44,450 nt of DNA from an uncultured Bacteroidota bacterium (GCA_903889265.1 CAISWS010000004.1:1-44450); one strand, 5' to 3'; counted from the stretch's first letter, positions 19,558 to 29,558 are shown. The notes: generated by a model not told the origin, from the letters alone. Translations and numbers: made by a program.

Positions 19558-20580
19558 TCAGTGAAAACAAATGTCTATGTAAATAGGTAAGTGGTCTGAA
19601 TAACCACCTACCCAAAGATTACCCAGGTAAGTCCGGTTGGGAACCATGCCATATTTATCGCTTTCATGCATTATCCAAAGCGGCTTAAAAATATGTGCCG
19701 CAGAGTTTTTAACGTAATAAGGGCTATCAGAAGTAAGCAGGTTTTTTGAAACTATAAACTGATCAAAAACATCATTCTCATCGCGGTACTTCAAAGTAAA
19801 TTCATTCCTTGACTGGGGGAGCCGCATCAGATTTACCAGGTTCTCGCTCAAAGGATATTTATATCGGCCCGATACCAGGTATTCAGCGCTTTTATCAGTA
19901 GGGTTGTCATTCAAGTCGCCCATCACTACTATCCGGGCAAAAGGTTCGCCCTTATAAATGTCCTCAATTTTGGCTTTCAGTATCATGGCCTCTGTTAGCC
20001 TCTTCTTTTCGCTATCGCCGTTAGCCGCCCGGCGACTGGTCCAGTGGTTTACAAAAAAGTAAATAGGAAATTCCTCAGTCATATACCCTTTAAAATAAAC
20101 AATGTCGCGGGTTTTGTCAGTGGGATCAAAAGGGAATTCAACCTTTAAAAAGGCATCAAACACTTCTTCAATTACATCTTTGTTATAAAGCAACGCACAA
20201 TCAATCCCTCGTTCATCGGGCGAATCGTGATGTATAATGCCGAGGTTAAATTTTTGCAAAGCAGGTTGTGCTATCAGGTCTTCCAAAACGCCTCTGGTTT
20301 CTACTTCTGACAGTCCTATAGCTATAGGTTGAATGGAATCAAACAAAGCAGCCAGTACTTTAGATATATGTTCAAGCTTAACCTGGTATTTTTTGGTATT
20401 CCACTTTGCTTTTGAATTGGGTAAAAATTCCTCATCATGACCCACCTTGTCTTTGATGGTATCAAACATGTTCTCTACATTATAAAATACTATCCTGCCG
20501 GGTTTAAGCAGGCTTTCGCCTTGTGCGTAAATACACACACCTAAAACCATAAAGCATATAATCAGCAAAACCCGTTTCAC
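19558..20580 (-). CDS. Secreted endonuclease/exonuclease/phosphatase family protein
   Basis: Signal peptide; FYNVENMFDTIKD, GLSEVETRGVL, VVMGDLNDNPTD, GGYSDHLPIYIDI. Confidence 0.88.
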   Translation of the reverse strand: MKRVLLIICFMVLGVCIYAQGESLLKPGRIVFYNVENMFDTIKDKVGHDEEFLPNSKAKWNTKKYQVKLEHISKVLAALFDSIQPIAIGLSEVETRGVLEDLIAQPALQKFNLGIIHHDSPDERGIDCALLYNKDVIEEVFDAFLKVEFPFDPTDKTRDIVYFKGYMTEEFPIYFFVNHWTSRRAANGDSEKKRLTEAMILKAKIEDIYKGEPFARIVVMGDLNDNPTDKSAEYLVSGRYKYPLSENLVNLMRLPQSRNEFTLKYRDENDVFDQFIVSKNLLTSDSPYYVKNSAAHIFKPLWIMHESDKYGMVPNRTYLGNLWVGGYSDHLPIYIDICFH

Positions 20581-21465
20581 TCAAAAATATTTTCCGTTTA
20601 CAATCTGCAACAATTCTTCATCAACACGCAAAGGGAGGAAACCTAAATTTATAGCTTTATTTATATTTAAAGAAACATCAGCCGGGCGTGGGGCCGCATT
20701 TTTTATTTCCTTTTGGCTTCCTTCCTGTATAAATTCCTTATCCAGGCTAAATGAATTTACTACCCTCATCCCAAAATCATATCTCGATAAGCGCTCATTA
20801 CCAGCCAGATGTATAATTCCCTGGCTTTGTCCAAGCAATTGCATTACCCCCCGGCTAATAGTTTTCGCCCCACAAACACTCCGGTATTCATCATTAAATA
20901 AAGTAGCTGCTTCCCTCTTTTTTACCTGGTTTATCAATTTATAAAGGTAATTACCTGTACTGGCCCCCGGAAAGCCGAACATTAACGGTACCCGAAAAAC
21001 CGTAGCATCAGGATATATCCCCAGCACTTCATCTTCCGCCAAAGATTTTTGTTCGCCGTAAATACTCAAAGGGCTTTTCTCATCCTCTTCAGTATACATT
21101 CCTTTCTTTCCGTCAAATACCAGGTCTGTTGAAATAAATGCAAAGGGTATCTGAAAATCGCAGCAAATACCCGCCAGGTTTTTACTGGCATCCACGTTTA
21201 CGTTGTACGACAAATCAGGATTTTGCTGGCAAAAATTTGCATCTGAAATAGCAGCAGCATGAATAACCGCATCGGGCTCAATATCATCTATAAAGTTGCC
21301 CAGTTCAATGTAATTGGTAATATCGCATCTAATGGCTGTGGCATCGGTAAAATCAACGGCTTTGGAATGGGATATACCGTATATCTCCCAATCTGCAGAA
21401 AATACCCGCAATATATGATATCCTAAAAAACCGGATGCACCGGTAAGCAGCAATTTCCTTTTCAT
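20581..21465 (-). CDS. SDR-family sugar nucleotide reductase (dTDP-4-dehydrorhamnose reductase-like)
   Basis: LLTGASGFLGYHILRVF Rossmann motif, DAVIHAAAISDANFCQQNPDLSYNVNVDASKNL, STDLVFDGKKGMYTEEDEKSPLSIYGEQKSLAE. Confidence 0.88.
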   Translation of the reverse strand: MKRKLLLTGASGFLGYHILRVFSADWEIYGISHSKAVDFTDATAIRCDITNYIELGNFIDDIEPDAVIHAAAISDANFCQQNPDLSYNVNVDASKNLAGICCDFQIPFAFISTDLVFDGKKGMYTEEDEKSPLSIYGEQKSLAEDEVLGIYPDATVFRVPLMFGFPGASTGNYLYKLINQVKKREAATLFNDEYRSVCGAKTISRGVMQLLGQSQGIIHLAGNERLSRYDFGMRVVNSFSLDKEFIQEGSQKEIKNAAPRPADVSLNINKAINLGFLPLRVDEELLQIVNGKYF

Positions 21466-21581
21466 GCACTAAAATACATATGCAATAAAGGGAATTTTTA
21501 TTAATCCGGATTAAATAAATCGTTAAGATTATGGATTAAGATTTGACAGCTTTTAAAAGATGTCAAATCTGTGTCCGATGT

Positions 21582-22958
21582 TCAGGCACGCTTTTCTATG
21601 TCCATTCTCATCCCGTTTTTCATGCGCAGGGTTACCATGGGGTGCATTTCAGGCACAAACCCCTTGCTTACTTTAAACCGGAATTTCTGTAACATCATTA
21701 CAAGAATTAACTGCATTTCCATCAATGCAAAATTATTACCAATACACTGCCTGGGTCCGCCGCCAAAGGGGAAATAAGCAAACCGGTGGTGGCTTTTTGC
21801 ATTTTCTTTACTGAATCTTTCGGGCATAAAGGCATCAGGGGAATCCCACAAACGAGGATCGCGGTGAATGGTAAAAACAGGTATCATAAAAGTAAACCCC
21901 CTAGGGATTACGTAATCACCAAACATGTCATCATCAATATTCTCCCGCATTATAAGCCATGCCGGTGGATATAGCCTTAAAGATTCATCCATCACCATCT
22001 TTGTAAAAGGCATGCGTTGAAGGTCCTCTAACGCTGGTGTGCGCCCCTGCGTTACCTGGTCAATTTCATCATAAAGTTTTTGGGCTTCCTTTGGGTTCTT
22101 ATCCAGTAAATACCACAGCCAGCTTAAAGCAAGCGCTGTAGTTTCATGCCCCGCCAAAAAAATGGTCATTGTTTCATCTCTCAATTGCTGGTCGCTCATC
22201 TGCTCGCCCGTATCCTCGTCCTTAGCTTCCATCAGCATAGCAAGGAGGTCGTCAAAGTGCTCGGTGCTTTTACGCCTTTCGCGGATAATAGGGTTTAATA
22301 CATCATCCAGATTTTTAATTGATTTACGCTCAGCCAGGTTTGCCGGAGTTGGAAAACGAATAGGCAACCTGAGCGGATTATTAAAACGCGCAGTAGCCAT
22401 AACACTGGTGCGTTCAATTTCGTGACTAACCACATCAATGGCTCCCTTCACCTCACTGCTGAACATGGCGCCAGCAACAATATTTAGGGTGAGTTCCATC
22501 ATCTGGGTACTGATGTCAACGTTTTGCTTATCGGCAAGCCGCTCCATTTTTTCAATCTGTTGCTGTGTACAGCGTACCATAGTATCCGCCATCCTTGCCA
22601 ATCTTTCCTTGTGAAAAGCCGGTTGCGCCAGCCTTCTTTGTTTTCTCCAAAAATCACCTTCACTGGTCAGCAACCCGCGGCCCAACAATAGCTCAAGCAC
22701 ATCATTCTTAAACCACTTGGTGTAATTCTTGTTGTTATCCTGCATTACATGCTTAACATATTCAGGGTCGGTTAATACCACGAGGTTCAAAATACGCGAT
22801 GTAACACGGAAAATGCCATTAAACTGTGCAGTGCTTTCCTGCAAAAAAGATACTGGGTCTTTAAGCAGGTGCCAGGCATTACCAAAAAACCAATGTGCTT
22901 TTTTAGGACGAGGGGGCAAACCTGTTTTAGGTTTAGGTGCTGTAGCTGTGTCGGACAT
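21582..22958 (-). CDS. Cytochrome P450
   Basis: AGHETTA, ESLR, PERF, FGGGPRQCIGNNFALMEMQ heme motif; no N-terminal membrane anchor. Confidence 0.97.
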   Translation of the reverse strand: MSDTATAPKPKTGLPPRPKKAHWFFGNAWHLLKDPVSFLQESTAQFNGIFRVTSRILNLVVLTDPEYVKHVMQDNNKNYTKWFKNDVLELLLGRGLLTSEGDFWRKQRRLAQPAFHKERLARMADTMVRCTQQQIEKMERLADKQNVDISTQMMELTLNIVAGAMFSSEVKGAIDVVSHEIERTSVMATARFNNPLRLPIRFPTPANLAERKSIKNLDDVLNPIIRERRKSTEHFDDLLAMLMEAKDEDTGEQMSDQQLRDETMTIFLAGHETTALALSWLWYLLDKNPKEAQKLYDEIDQVTQGRTPALEDLQRMPFTKMVMDESLRLYPPAWLIMRENIDDDMFGDYVIPRGFTFMIPVFTIHRDPRLWDSPDAFMPERFSKENAKSHHRFAYFPFGGGPRQCIGNNFALMEMQLILVMMLQKFRFKVSKGFVPEMHPMVTLRMKNGMRMDIEKRA

Positions 22959-23026
22959 AGGATGGTGAAATTAGCCTAAGCAGAGAGAATTGACAAATTT
23001 TAAAAGTTGTCAATTCGGGGCTAACC

Positions 23027-24343
23027 TTAAATCACCCCTGGTATAATCTTATAAGGAACCAAATCCCTGTATTCCTCCCAGTGTTCACCATATTTTTTGC
23101 TGCACTTAGCCTCATCGCGGAAAGCCCGGTGCGTTAATAAGGCGCAAAGAAAAATGACATAAAAGAAAGGCGCAAAAAACGAAAAACCCGTTGCACAGCT
23201 CCAGAAAAAAGCCGACATAATTTCGGGCACATAATGAAAATGGCTGCTAATACCCCAAAAGCCGGAAGCCAGCAAAAGATTTTTCTTTTTCTCGCCGGTA
23301 TCGGTGGTGTAATGAGCATGAATAAGTACCGGCTTTTCACCCCAAATAGTAGTTTTCCCATTCGTTGAACGAACCACCTGCCTTTGCCTGTCGGCCCAAT
23401 AATTGAGGAATATTGAGGCAAGGCCTGCAGCAAAAATTAAAGCTGCTGCCCATAAAGATAATCCAACCGGATGTTTTACCATAAACATAACCGGGCTGGT
23501 ATAAACTGCAGGCACCCATACCAGGCATCCCCAGCAGATATAAAAGCCTGCCCTGTCAACAATAATATCCATAGAGCGCATATAGCCTGATTCCCAAATA
23601 AAAAATTTGAACAGGTAAATAACTATCAGCACTGCGGAAATAATGATAGACCAATCAGCTTTGCCATAAATATGCGCCTGTGCAAAAGCAAATGAAGTAA
23701 CCGCAATAGCCCAACCGGTCATACCAAAACGGCAATTGGTAAACTGCTTTATATCCCAGCCTAAAATACGTGGGTATAATTCGGTACCCCAATAATAGTC
23801 GAACAGAAAATTACCGGTGGTTCCATTATCGGTAGATGAAGGAGCAAACCTGCCTTTAAAATAAAGCAACAGGCAAAAAACAAGGGCCGTAAAATTCAAT
23901 GCACCCAAAATATCACCAAAATTATCGTACACAATGGATGGTTCAAACCAGCCTAAGCCTATAGTGCAACCAAAAAACAAAGCAAAGGTAATGATGTAGG
24001 AGGCCAGGCCGTTATCCTTATATACTGGCAAATTACCCATAGGCGTAATAGTTCCGGTATATTTTTTACCCGGCAAAATACGCATCAGCAGCAACTGTAA
24101 GGCCGCAAAAATGCCAATCGCCTTCCAAGCCAGTACTGAACCGAAAAAATGTGCCCACCAAACATTTTTAAGCTCGCTTAACAAACTGTTTGTCATTAGC
24201 GCGTGATACAATTTTGCAAACGAGCCATCCAGGTTAACATTTACATGCCACATCAACATGGCAAACGGAGGACAGACAAAAACAAAAAAAAGTGGCCCTA
24301 AAAAACGGGTTAAAAAATTCTCTTCAGTTACGGTTTTACTCAT
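23027..24343 (-). CDS. 7-dehydrocholesterol reductase-like sterol reductase (ERG4/ERG24 family)
   Basis: Multi-pass; DYYWGTELYPRILGWDIKQFTNCRFGMTGWA, DRAGFYICWGCLVWVPAVYTSP, NYWADRQRQVVRSTNGKTTIWGEKP, LLLASGFWGISSHFHYVPEIMSAFFW, LLTHRAFRDEAKCSKKYGEHWEEYRDLVPYKIIPGVI. Confidence 0.93.
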   Translation of the reverse strand: MSKTVTEENFLTRFLGPLFFVFVCPPFAMLMWHVNVNLDGSFAKLYHALMTNSLLSELKNVWWAHFFGSVLAWKAIGIFAALQLLLMRILPGKKYTGTITPMGNLPVYKDNGLASYIITFALFFGCTIGLGWFEPSIVYDNFGDILGALNFTALVFCLLLYFKGRFAPSSTDNGTTGNFLFDYYWGTELYPRILGWDIKQFTNCRFGMTGWAIAVTSFAFAQAHIYGKADWSIIISAVLIVIYLFKFFIWESGYMRSMDIIVDRAGFYICWGCLVWVPAVYTSPVMFMVKHPVGLSLWAAALIFAAGLASIFLNYWADRQRQVVRSTNGKTTIWGEKPVLIHAHYTTDTGEKKKNLLLASGFWGISSHFHYVPEIMSAFFWSCATGFSFFAPFFYVIFLCALLTHRAFRDEAKCSKKYGEHWEEYRDLVPYKIIPGVI

Positions 24344-24476
24344 AGCAAATTGGGGGTGTAAAGTTTGATTAAGTTTTCAATGATAGAAAAATTCACGGCA
24401 AGTGAGCCATCTATACGGAGATGGAAAGAAAATATTGTGCGTCTTTGTTAAAAATAACATCACACCGGTTCACCGG

Positions 24477-25223
24477 CTATTCGTCCAGCGCTAGCCTGAA
24501 GCCGCCATTCTGTTTGTGGTGGTCGCTGATATTCCTGTTTCTCGCTTTTGAATAACAACGCTCTTTGGGGCTGCGCCATGAGCCACCACGAACTACCCGA
24601 TGGGCTGCTTTTTCATTGTTAAGCGGATTTGAGGAGCTGCTTTTTTTATAGTAGTTGGCATTAAACCAATCGGCGCATAGTTCCCAAACGTTGCCACTCA
24701 TGTCATATAGGCCAAGCTCGTTGGGCTTCTTTTGCCCCACGGGATGGCTCTTTTTTTCCGAATTATCCTCAAACCACGCCACTTCACCCAAGCTATCGCT
24801 TCCACTATATTTATAGCCTTTACTTTTATCGCCACCTAAAGCAGCGTATTCCCATTCAGCCTCAGTCGGCAATCTGTATTTCTTACCGGTAAGTTGATTG
24901 AGCATGGTTAAAAACATTTGAATTTCTTCGGGGCTTACCTCCTCAACCGGGCAACTATCGCATCCTTTAAAATGCGAAGGCCTGTTACCCATCACCCTGG
25001 CCCATAAAGTCTGTGTCACCTCGTATTTTGCTATGTAGAAATTTTTTAAACCTACCGCATGAACAGGTTGTTCATTTTTCAAACCATCAACGCTGCCCAT
25101 TTGAAAATGCCCGCCATTAACTAAAACCATTTTTAGTGCAGTGGGGGTTAAGTCCGTTCCCTTTTGTGCATGAGCAGAAAAGCCAGCAAGGGTTAATAGT
25201 ATTGCAGTAAAAATGATCCTCAT
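24477..25223 (-). CDS. Secreted SUMF1/formylglycine-generating-enzyme-fold protein
   Basis: GGHFQMGS, YEVTQTLWARVMG, YRLPTEAEWEYAALGG, LGLYDMSGNVWELCADWF, VVRGGSWRS, NGGFRLA. Confidence 0.9.
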   Translation of the reverse strand: MRIIFTAILLTLAGFSAHAQKGTDLTPTALKMVLVNGGHFQMGSVDGLKNEQPVHAVGLKNFYIAKYEVTQTLWARVMGNRPSHFKGCDSCPVEEVSPEEIQMFLTMLNQLTGKKYRLPTEAEWEYAALGGDKSKGYKYSGSDSLGEVAWFEDNSEKKSHPVGQKKPNELGLYDMSGNVWELCADWFNANYYKKSSSSNPLNNEKAAHRVVRGGSWRSPKERCYSKARNRNISDHHKQNGGFRLALDE

Positions 25224-25306
25224 AAACTGTTCTCCTTCTTTTCAATATGCTTATCATTGTAAATCACCTGCGTGAAAAATAATTATAATTAACCAGATGC
25301 AGACAC

Positions 25307-26473
25307 ATGCCAAAAACAGTCAGGACATTTGTTTTTTTCTTACTCTGTATTCAAGGCTTATCAGGTTATAGTCAAACCTGGGTTGACACTTTGGATATTT
25401 ACGCGCGCCAATCTTTTTTGCCCGCTAAAAACTACCTGTGGCTTTGGACCGACGCCGCACTTCTGAACACCATAGTAAAAGAGTATGACCTTGGTGGCCC
25501 TGAAAAAAAAGAAGTTTACCTTAATTACATAAAGAAAGCAATGGATAACACTCATATCGTTGCCAACGGCCGCACACCAAACGATGTAGCATCAGGACTT
25601 GGGCTTGCTTTTTTATACAGAGTAACGAAAGACGAAAAATACAAGAAGCGCGCCGATAAAATTTATTCCGACTACCTGAAAATACGCCGCACCAAAGAAG
25701 GGGGAGTTTCTCATATCGCCCTCTTTACCGAATATTGGGACGATACTATTTTTATGATTGGACAATTCCTACTGGAAATGTATCGCGCCACCGGCGATAA
25801 AAAATACCTGGATGAACTGGTAAAGCAAATACGCCTGCACCGCGAAAAACTTCAGGATAAAGATTGGGGACTGTGGTACCATGGCTGGGATGGAGATTAC
25901 AAAAACCATGTAACCCTTTTCAGTCAGCGGCACTGGCCGGATGAAGTAACGGGCCGGAGTGCTGAAATGTGGGGCCGTGGAAATGGCTGGATAGTAGTTA
26001 CCCTTTCCGATGCACTGGAGAGCATACCCAAAGCTGATCCATACTGGAACGAACTCTCGGGCTATCTCAAAGAAATGATATTGCATCTCCCCGAATTGCA
26101 GGACAAAAAAACGGGACACTGGTACCAGCTACCGGTAAGAGATAAAGACCCTGAAAATTTTATTGAAAGCTCGTGCACAGCTATGTTTAGCTATGGCATA
26201 GAAGCTGCTTTGCGTTTGAGAATTATTACAGACACCACCTATTGCAACAGCACTGTTTTAGCTTACCAGGGCCTGCGGCAATACAGCCTGGTACCGGTAT
26301 CTGAAAAATATCTTACTACCCAGAATGTTTGCAGCGCCACCTGCATAGGCAATAAAGAATATTATTTTAAACGAGCAGTGAAAAAGGGCCGGCCATATGC
26401 TATTGGTATGTTTATTCAATTTGGGCTGCGATATGAGATGGATCATGGTATGCGCTCTGTGAATAATAAATAA
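25307..26473 (+). CDS. Secreted glycoside hydrolase family 88/105-like protein
   Basis: Signal peptide; WTDAALLNTIVKEYD, FTEYWDDTIFMIGQFLLEMYRATGDKKYLDE, WGRGNGWIVVTLSDALE, DKKTGHWYQLPV, ESSCTAMFSYGIEAALR. Confidence 0.82.
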   Translation: MPKTVRTFVFFLLCIQGLSGYSQTWVDTLDIYARQSFLPAKNYLWLWTDAALLNTIVKEYDLGGPEKKEVYLNYIKKAMDNTHIVANGRTPNDVASGLGLAFLYRVTKDEKYKKRADKIYSDYLKIRRTKEGGVSHIALFTEYWDDTIFMIGQFLLEMYRATGDKKYLDELVKQIRLHREKLQDKDWGLWYHGWDGDYKNHVTLFSQRHWPDEVTGRSAEMWGRGNGWIVVTLSDALESIPKADPYWNELSGYLKEMILHLPELQDKKTGHWYQLPVRDKDPENFIESSCTAMFSYGIEAALRLRIITDTTYCNSTVLAYQGLRQYSLVPVSEKYLTTQNVCSATCIGNKEYYFKRAVKKGRPYAIGMFIQFGLRYEMDHGMRSVNNK

Positions 26474-26489
26474 CCCGAAATAAAATCCT

Positions 26490-28139
26490 GTGTTCAACAT
26501 GTTAAATCATCCGTTTCTGAAATTTCTTATTTGCAGTTTTGTTTTAGGCATATCGTCGTGCACTTATTATTTTGGGCCAAATAAGTTAACGCGCCATTTT
26601 AAAAGCGGCATAGTAACCAATCCTGCAGTTTACGATTACAGCGCCACAAACACTGCAACCAGGTACACCAGGCACGACAGCATTATCGAATTTTACAGCG
26701 TAATGCCCATTCCGGAAAAACATGAAATTGTTGATCGCGATTTTGTAAGAATTCTTTTATCCAAACTGGCACAGGGACGCGAGATTGAGCAGGTAAATGC
26801 AAGTATGGTAAAACTAAAACCATGGGCGGGCCATGGCAGTACCGGTATATTCCATAAAAGCGGTGATTATGATTTCAGCGAAATAAGCTGGTGCAGCCTT
26901 CTTTACCTGTTCGGCGATAATCCTGAATTATTATATCCTGAAACACAGAACCACCTGGTAAATGTTTTAATTGGAAACAGCGGGTCCAAACCCAACACCA
27001 TTATGCCTGGTACCGGCAGGTTGTTCCGCGAAACAGAAAATCATATTTTAATGGGCGAAGTATCGCGCTACCTCAAAAATCAGTGGTTACACGAACACGG
27101 CGATACCTCATTAGCCTATGATAATGAAAGAAATGGTATTGAAAAATGGATGCTGAATCATTTAGATGAAAAATTCAGGGGCGGGTTTTTCGAGTTTAAT
27201 TCTAATCCATATTCAGGGTATTCTTTTCAGGCGATGAACACCCTCTTTTCTTTTTCACATTCAGATACCGTAAGGAATGCGGTTAATAAACTAATGAATG
27301 AATTGGTATATGAATACTCGCTCAGTAGCATTAACCTCCGCAGGTATCCGCCTTACAGAAGGCAAATGTGGCGGGCATCCAATGCTGACTTTGATTGGGA
27401 CCCTGTCAGTTCAATATTGCGGGTTTTGGTTAACCGCCAAACCGGTTCAAATTATCCTGTTCGCGAAAGACAGCATGGTTTAATTACCTTTTTACTGCAT
27501 TACAATTTGAATAAGGGATTGCTGAAATTATTGCTGAATAAAAACGCAAACTATTTTGCACAGTTAGGCCATGGCCGGAAGGGTTCACCCGAAATTTACG
27601 ACGGCGGCCACGATTACGTTTTAAGTGCAGGTGGAGTTCAGCGCGGAAAATTATCTCAACTGGCGGCGCACCCCACGATACTCATTCTAAACGATAAAGT
27701 GATGCATGCCGACAGTTGTTTTCGTTTATGCAGCAAAGGAAAAATGCCGCATTGGAATAACACCGGCGTTTATCAAAATTTTGCATGTACCAATCAACCG
27801 GTAGTAATTCCTGTTCAATACCAGCCTGTATTTGAAAATGGCAATTGGAAAGCATTCTACTCTTCCGCCTCTCGCCTCAGCATCTTTACTTATTCTGATA
27901 AAGATATTGGCGTAATGATGGTAGTCAGCGGTACAAGTGCCCCGGATGAAAAAACACTGAATAAACTAATTGAAGATAATGCAGGACTGAATTTGAAAAA
28001 TCAGTTCAATCTTCCGGGAACCGGCATTATTACCTACAGGGTTAACAGCCCGAAAAACAGATGGGTAATTACTAAAGTAAACAACAAAAAAGTTGATCGT
28101 AAGTTTGACAAATGGCAGCGGTTGAATACACAGCAGTAG
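26490..28139 (+). CDS. Uncharacterised lipoprotein, probably carbohydrate-related
   Basis: Lipobox LGISSC; 549 aa helix-rich with TGRLFRETENHILMGEVSRYLKNQW; 16 nt downstream of the GH105-like gene. Family not recognised. Confidence 0.55.
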   Translation: MFNMLNHPFLKFLICSFVLGISSCTYYFGPNKLTRHFKSGIVTNPAVYDYSATNTATRYTRHDSIIEFYSVMPIPEKHEIVDRDFVRILLSKLAQGREIEQVNASMVKLKPWAGHGSTGIFHKSGDYDFSEISWCSLLYLFGDNPELLYPETQNHLVNVLIGNSGSKPNTIMPGTGRLFRETENHILMGEVSRYLKNQWLHEHGDTSLAYDNERNGIEKWMLNHLDEKFRGGFFEFNSNPYSGYSFQAMNTLFSFSHSDTVRNAVNKLMNELVYEYSLSSINLRRYPPYRRQMWRASNADFDWDPVSSILRVLVNRQTGSNYPVRERQHGLITFLLHYNLNKGLLKLLLNKNANYFAQLGHGRKGSPEIYDGGHDYVLSAGGVQRGKLSQLAAHPTILILNDKVMHADSCFRLCSKGKMPHWNNTGVYQNFACTNQPVVIPVQYQPVFENGNWKAFYSSASRLSIFTYSDKDIGVMMVVSGTSAPDEKTLNKLIEDNAGLNLKNQFNLPGTGIITYRVNSPKNRWVITKVNNKKVDRKFDKWQRLNTQQ

Positions 28140-28143
28140 TTGC

Positions 28144-29547
28144 TTACATATTCAAAGCCCTGTTATCAGTAGCAATCAAACAAGCCTCTTTAAATGCTTC
28201 GGTATAAGTTGGATGCGGGTGGCTCATGCGCGATATATCTTCGGCACTGGCACGGTACTCCATGGCTACAACACCCTCAATAATTAAATCGGCAGCCCGC
28301 GCGCCCACTATGTGTACACCTAATATTTCGTCGGTATCTTTTGAGGCCAGTACTTTTACAAACCCATCCAAATCGCCGCTGGCACGGGCGCGGCCCAATG
28401 CCCGGAAAGGAAACTTGCCCGATTTATACGCTACACCATTCTTCTTTAAATCCTGCTCGTTAGCACCTACGCTTGCCGCCTCTGGCCAGGTATAAGCCAC
28501 GCCCGGTATCATATTGTAATGAATATGTGGTTTCTGGCCCGCCATTGTTTCGGCAACAAAAGCTCCTTCTTCTTCCGCCTTGTGTGCAAGCATAGCGCCT
28601 TTAATTACATCGCCTATGGCATAAATGCCCGGCACATTGGTTTGCAGGTTCGCATCTACTTCAATTCTTCCTCTTTCATCCCGTTTCACGCCGGCATTTT
28701 CCAATCCAAGTCCCTGTGTATATGGCGCACGGCCTACAGCAACTAAACAATAGTCGCCTTTAACTTCTACTTTTTCTCCATTCTTATTTTCAGCAGATAC
28801 AGTTACTTCATTGCCTTTTACCACAGCGCCTGTAACTTTATGCGAAAGCAAAAATTCCATACCATCCTTGCGGAGAAAACGCAGCATCTCACGACTGATG
28901 TCTTCATCCATCGTAGCCACTATCTTATCTAAAAATTCTATCACAGTAACCTTAGCGCCCAACCTTTGATAAACAGAACCGAGCTCCACTCCTATCACCC
29001 CGCCGCCAATAATGATTAAATGCTTTGGCACTTCGGTTAGCGTAAGTGCCTCAGTTGAAGTGATAACCCTCTTCTTATCAATTTCAATAAACGGAAGTTT
29101 GGTTGGCTTGCTGCCGGTGGCAATAATTACTTTATCGGTTTCAATTTCCTTCTTCTCACCTTTACCAACAGCAATCGAAATTTTATTTTTTGTAACGAAG
29201 GAAGCGGTGCCGGTAATTACATCAATTTTATTCTTTTTCATAAGGTAGGCAATACCTTCGTTATTCTGCTTTACCACATTCCCCTTTCTGTCAATCATTT
29301 TTTTAAAATCAACAGATAAGCCCGTTGTGTTTATGCCGTGTTCGGCAAAAGCTTTTTCGGCATTATGATAATGTTCTGATGAATCTAATAAGGCCTTGGA
29401 CGGTATACAACCCACATTAGTGCAGGTACCCCCAAGCACACCATACTTTTCAATAATGGCCGTTTTAAAACCAAGCTGAGCACACCTGATAGCAGCAATA
29501 TATCCACCCGGGCCCGAGCCAATAACAACAACGTTATAATCTGACAT
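28144..29547 (-). CDS. lpdA: Dihydrolipoyl dehydrogenase
   Basis: VIGSGPGGYIAAIRCAQLG, GGTCTNVGCIPSKALL redox-active disulfide, HPHPTYTEAFKEA. Confidence 0.97.
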   Translation of the reverse strand: MSDYNVVVIGSGPGGYIAAIRCAQLGFKTAIIEKYGVLGGTCTNVGCIPSKALLDSSEHYHNAEKAFAEHGINTTGLSVDFKKMIDRKGNVVKQNNEGIAYLMKKNKIDVITGTASFVTKNKISIAVGKGEKKEIETDKVIIATGSKPTKLPFIEIDKKRVITSTEALTLTEVPKHLIIIGGGVIGVELGSVYQRLGAKVTVIEFLDKIVATMDEDISREMLRFLRKDGMEFLLSHKVTGAVVKGNEVTVSAENKNGEKVEVKGDYCLVAVGRAPYTQGLGLENAGVKRDERGRIEVDANLQTNVPGIYAIGDVIKGAMLAHKAEEEGAFVAETMAGQKPHIHYNMIPGVAYTWPEAASVGANEQDLKKNGVAYKSGKFPFRALGRARASGDLDGFVKVLASKDTDEILGVHIVGARAADLIIEGVVAMEYRASAEDISRMSHPHPTYTEAFKEACLIATDNRALNM

Positions 29548-29558
29548 TCAACAGTATT

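Noticed and set aside
25769-26119. 116-aa minus-strand ORF inside the GH105-like gene
   Set aside because: Antisense shadow ORF with no recognisable features.
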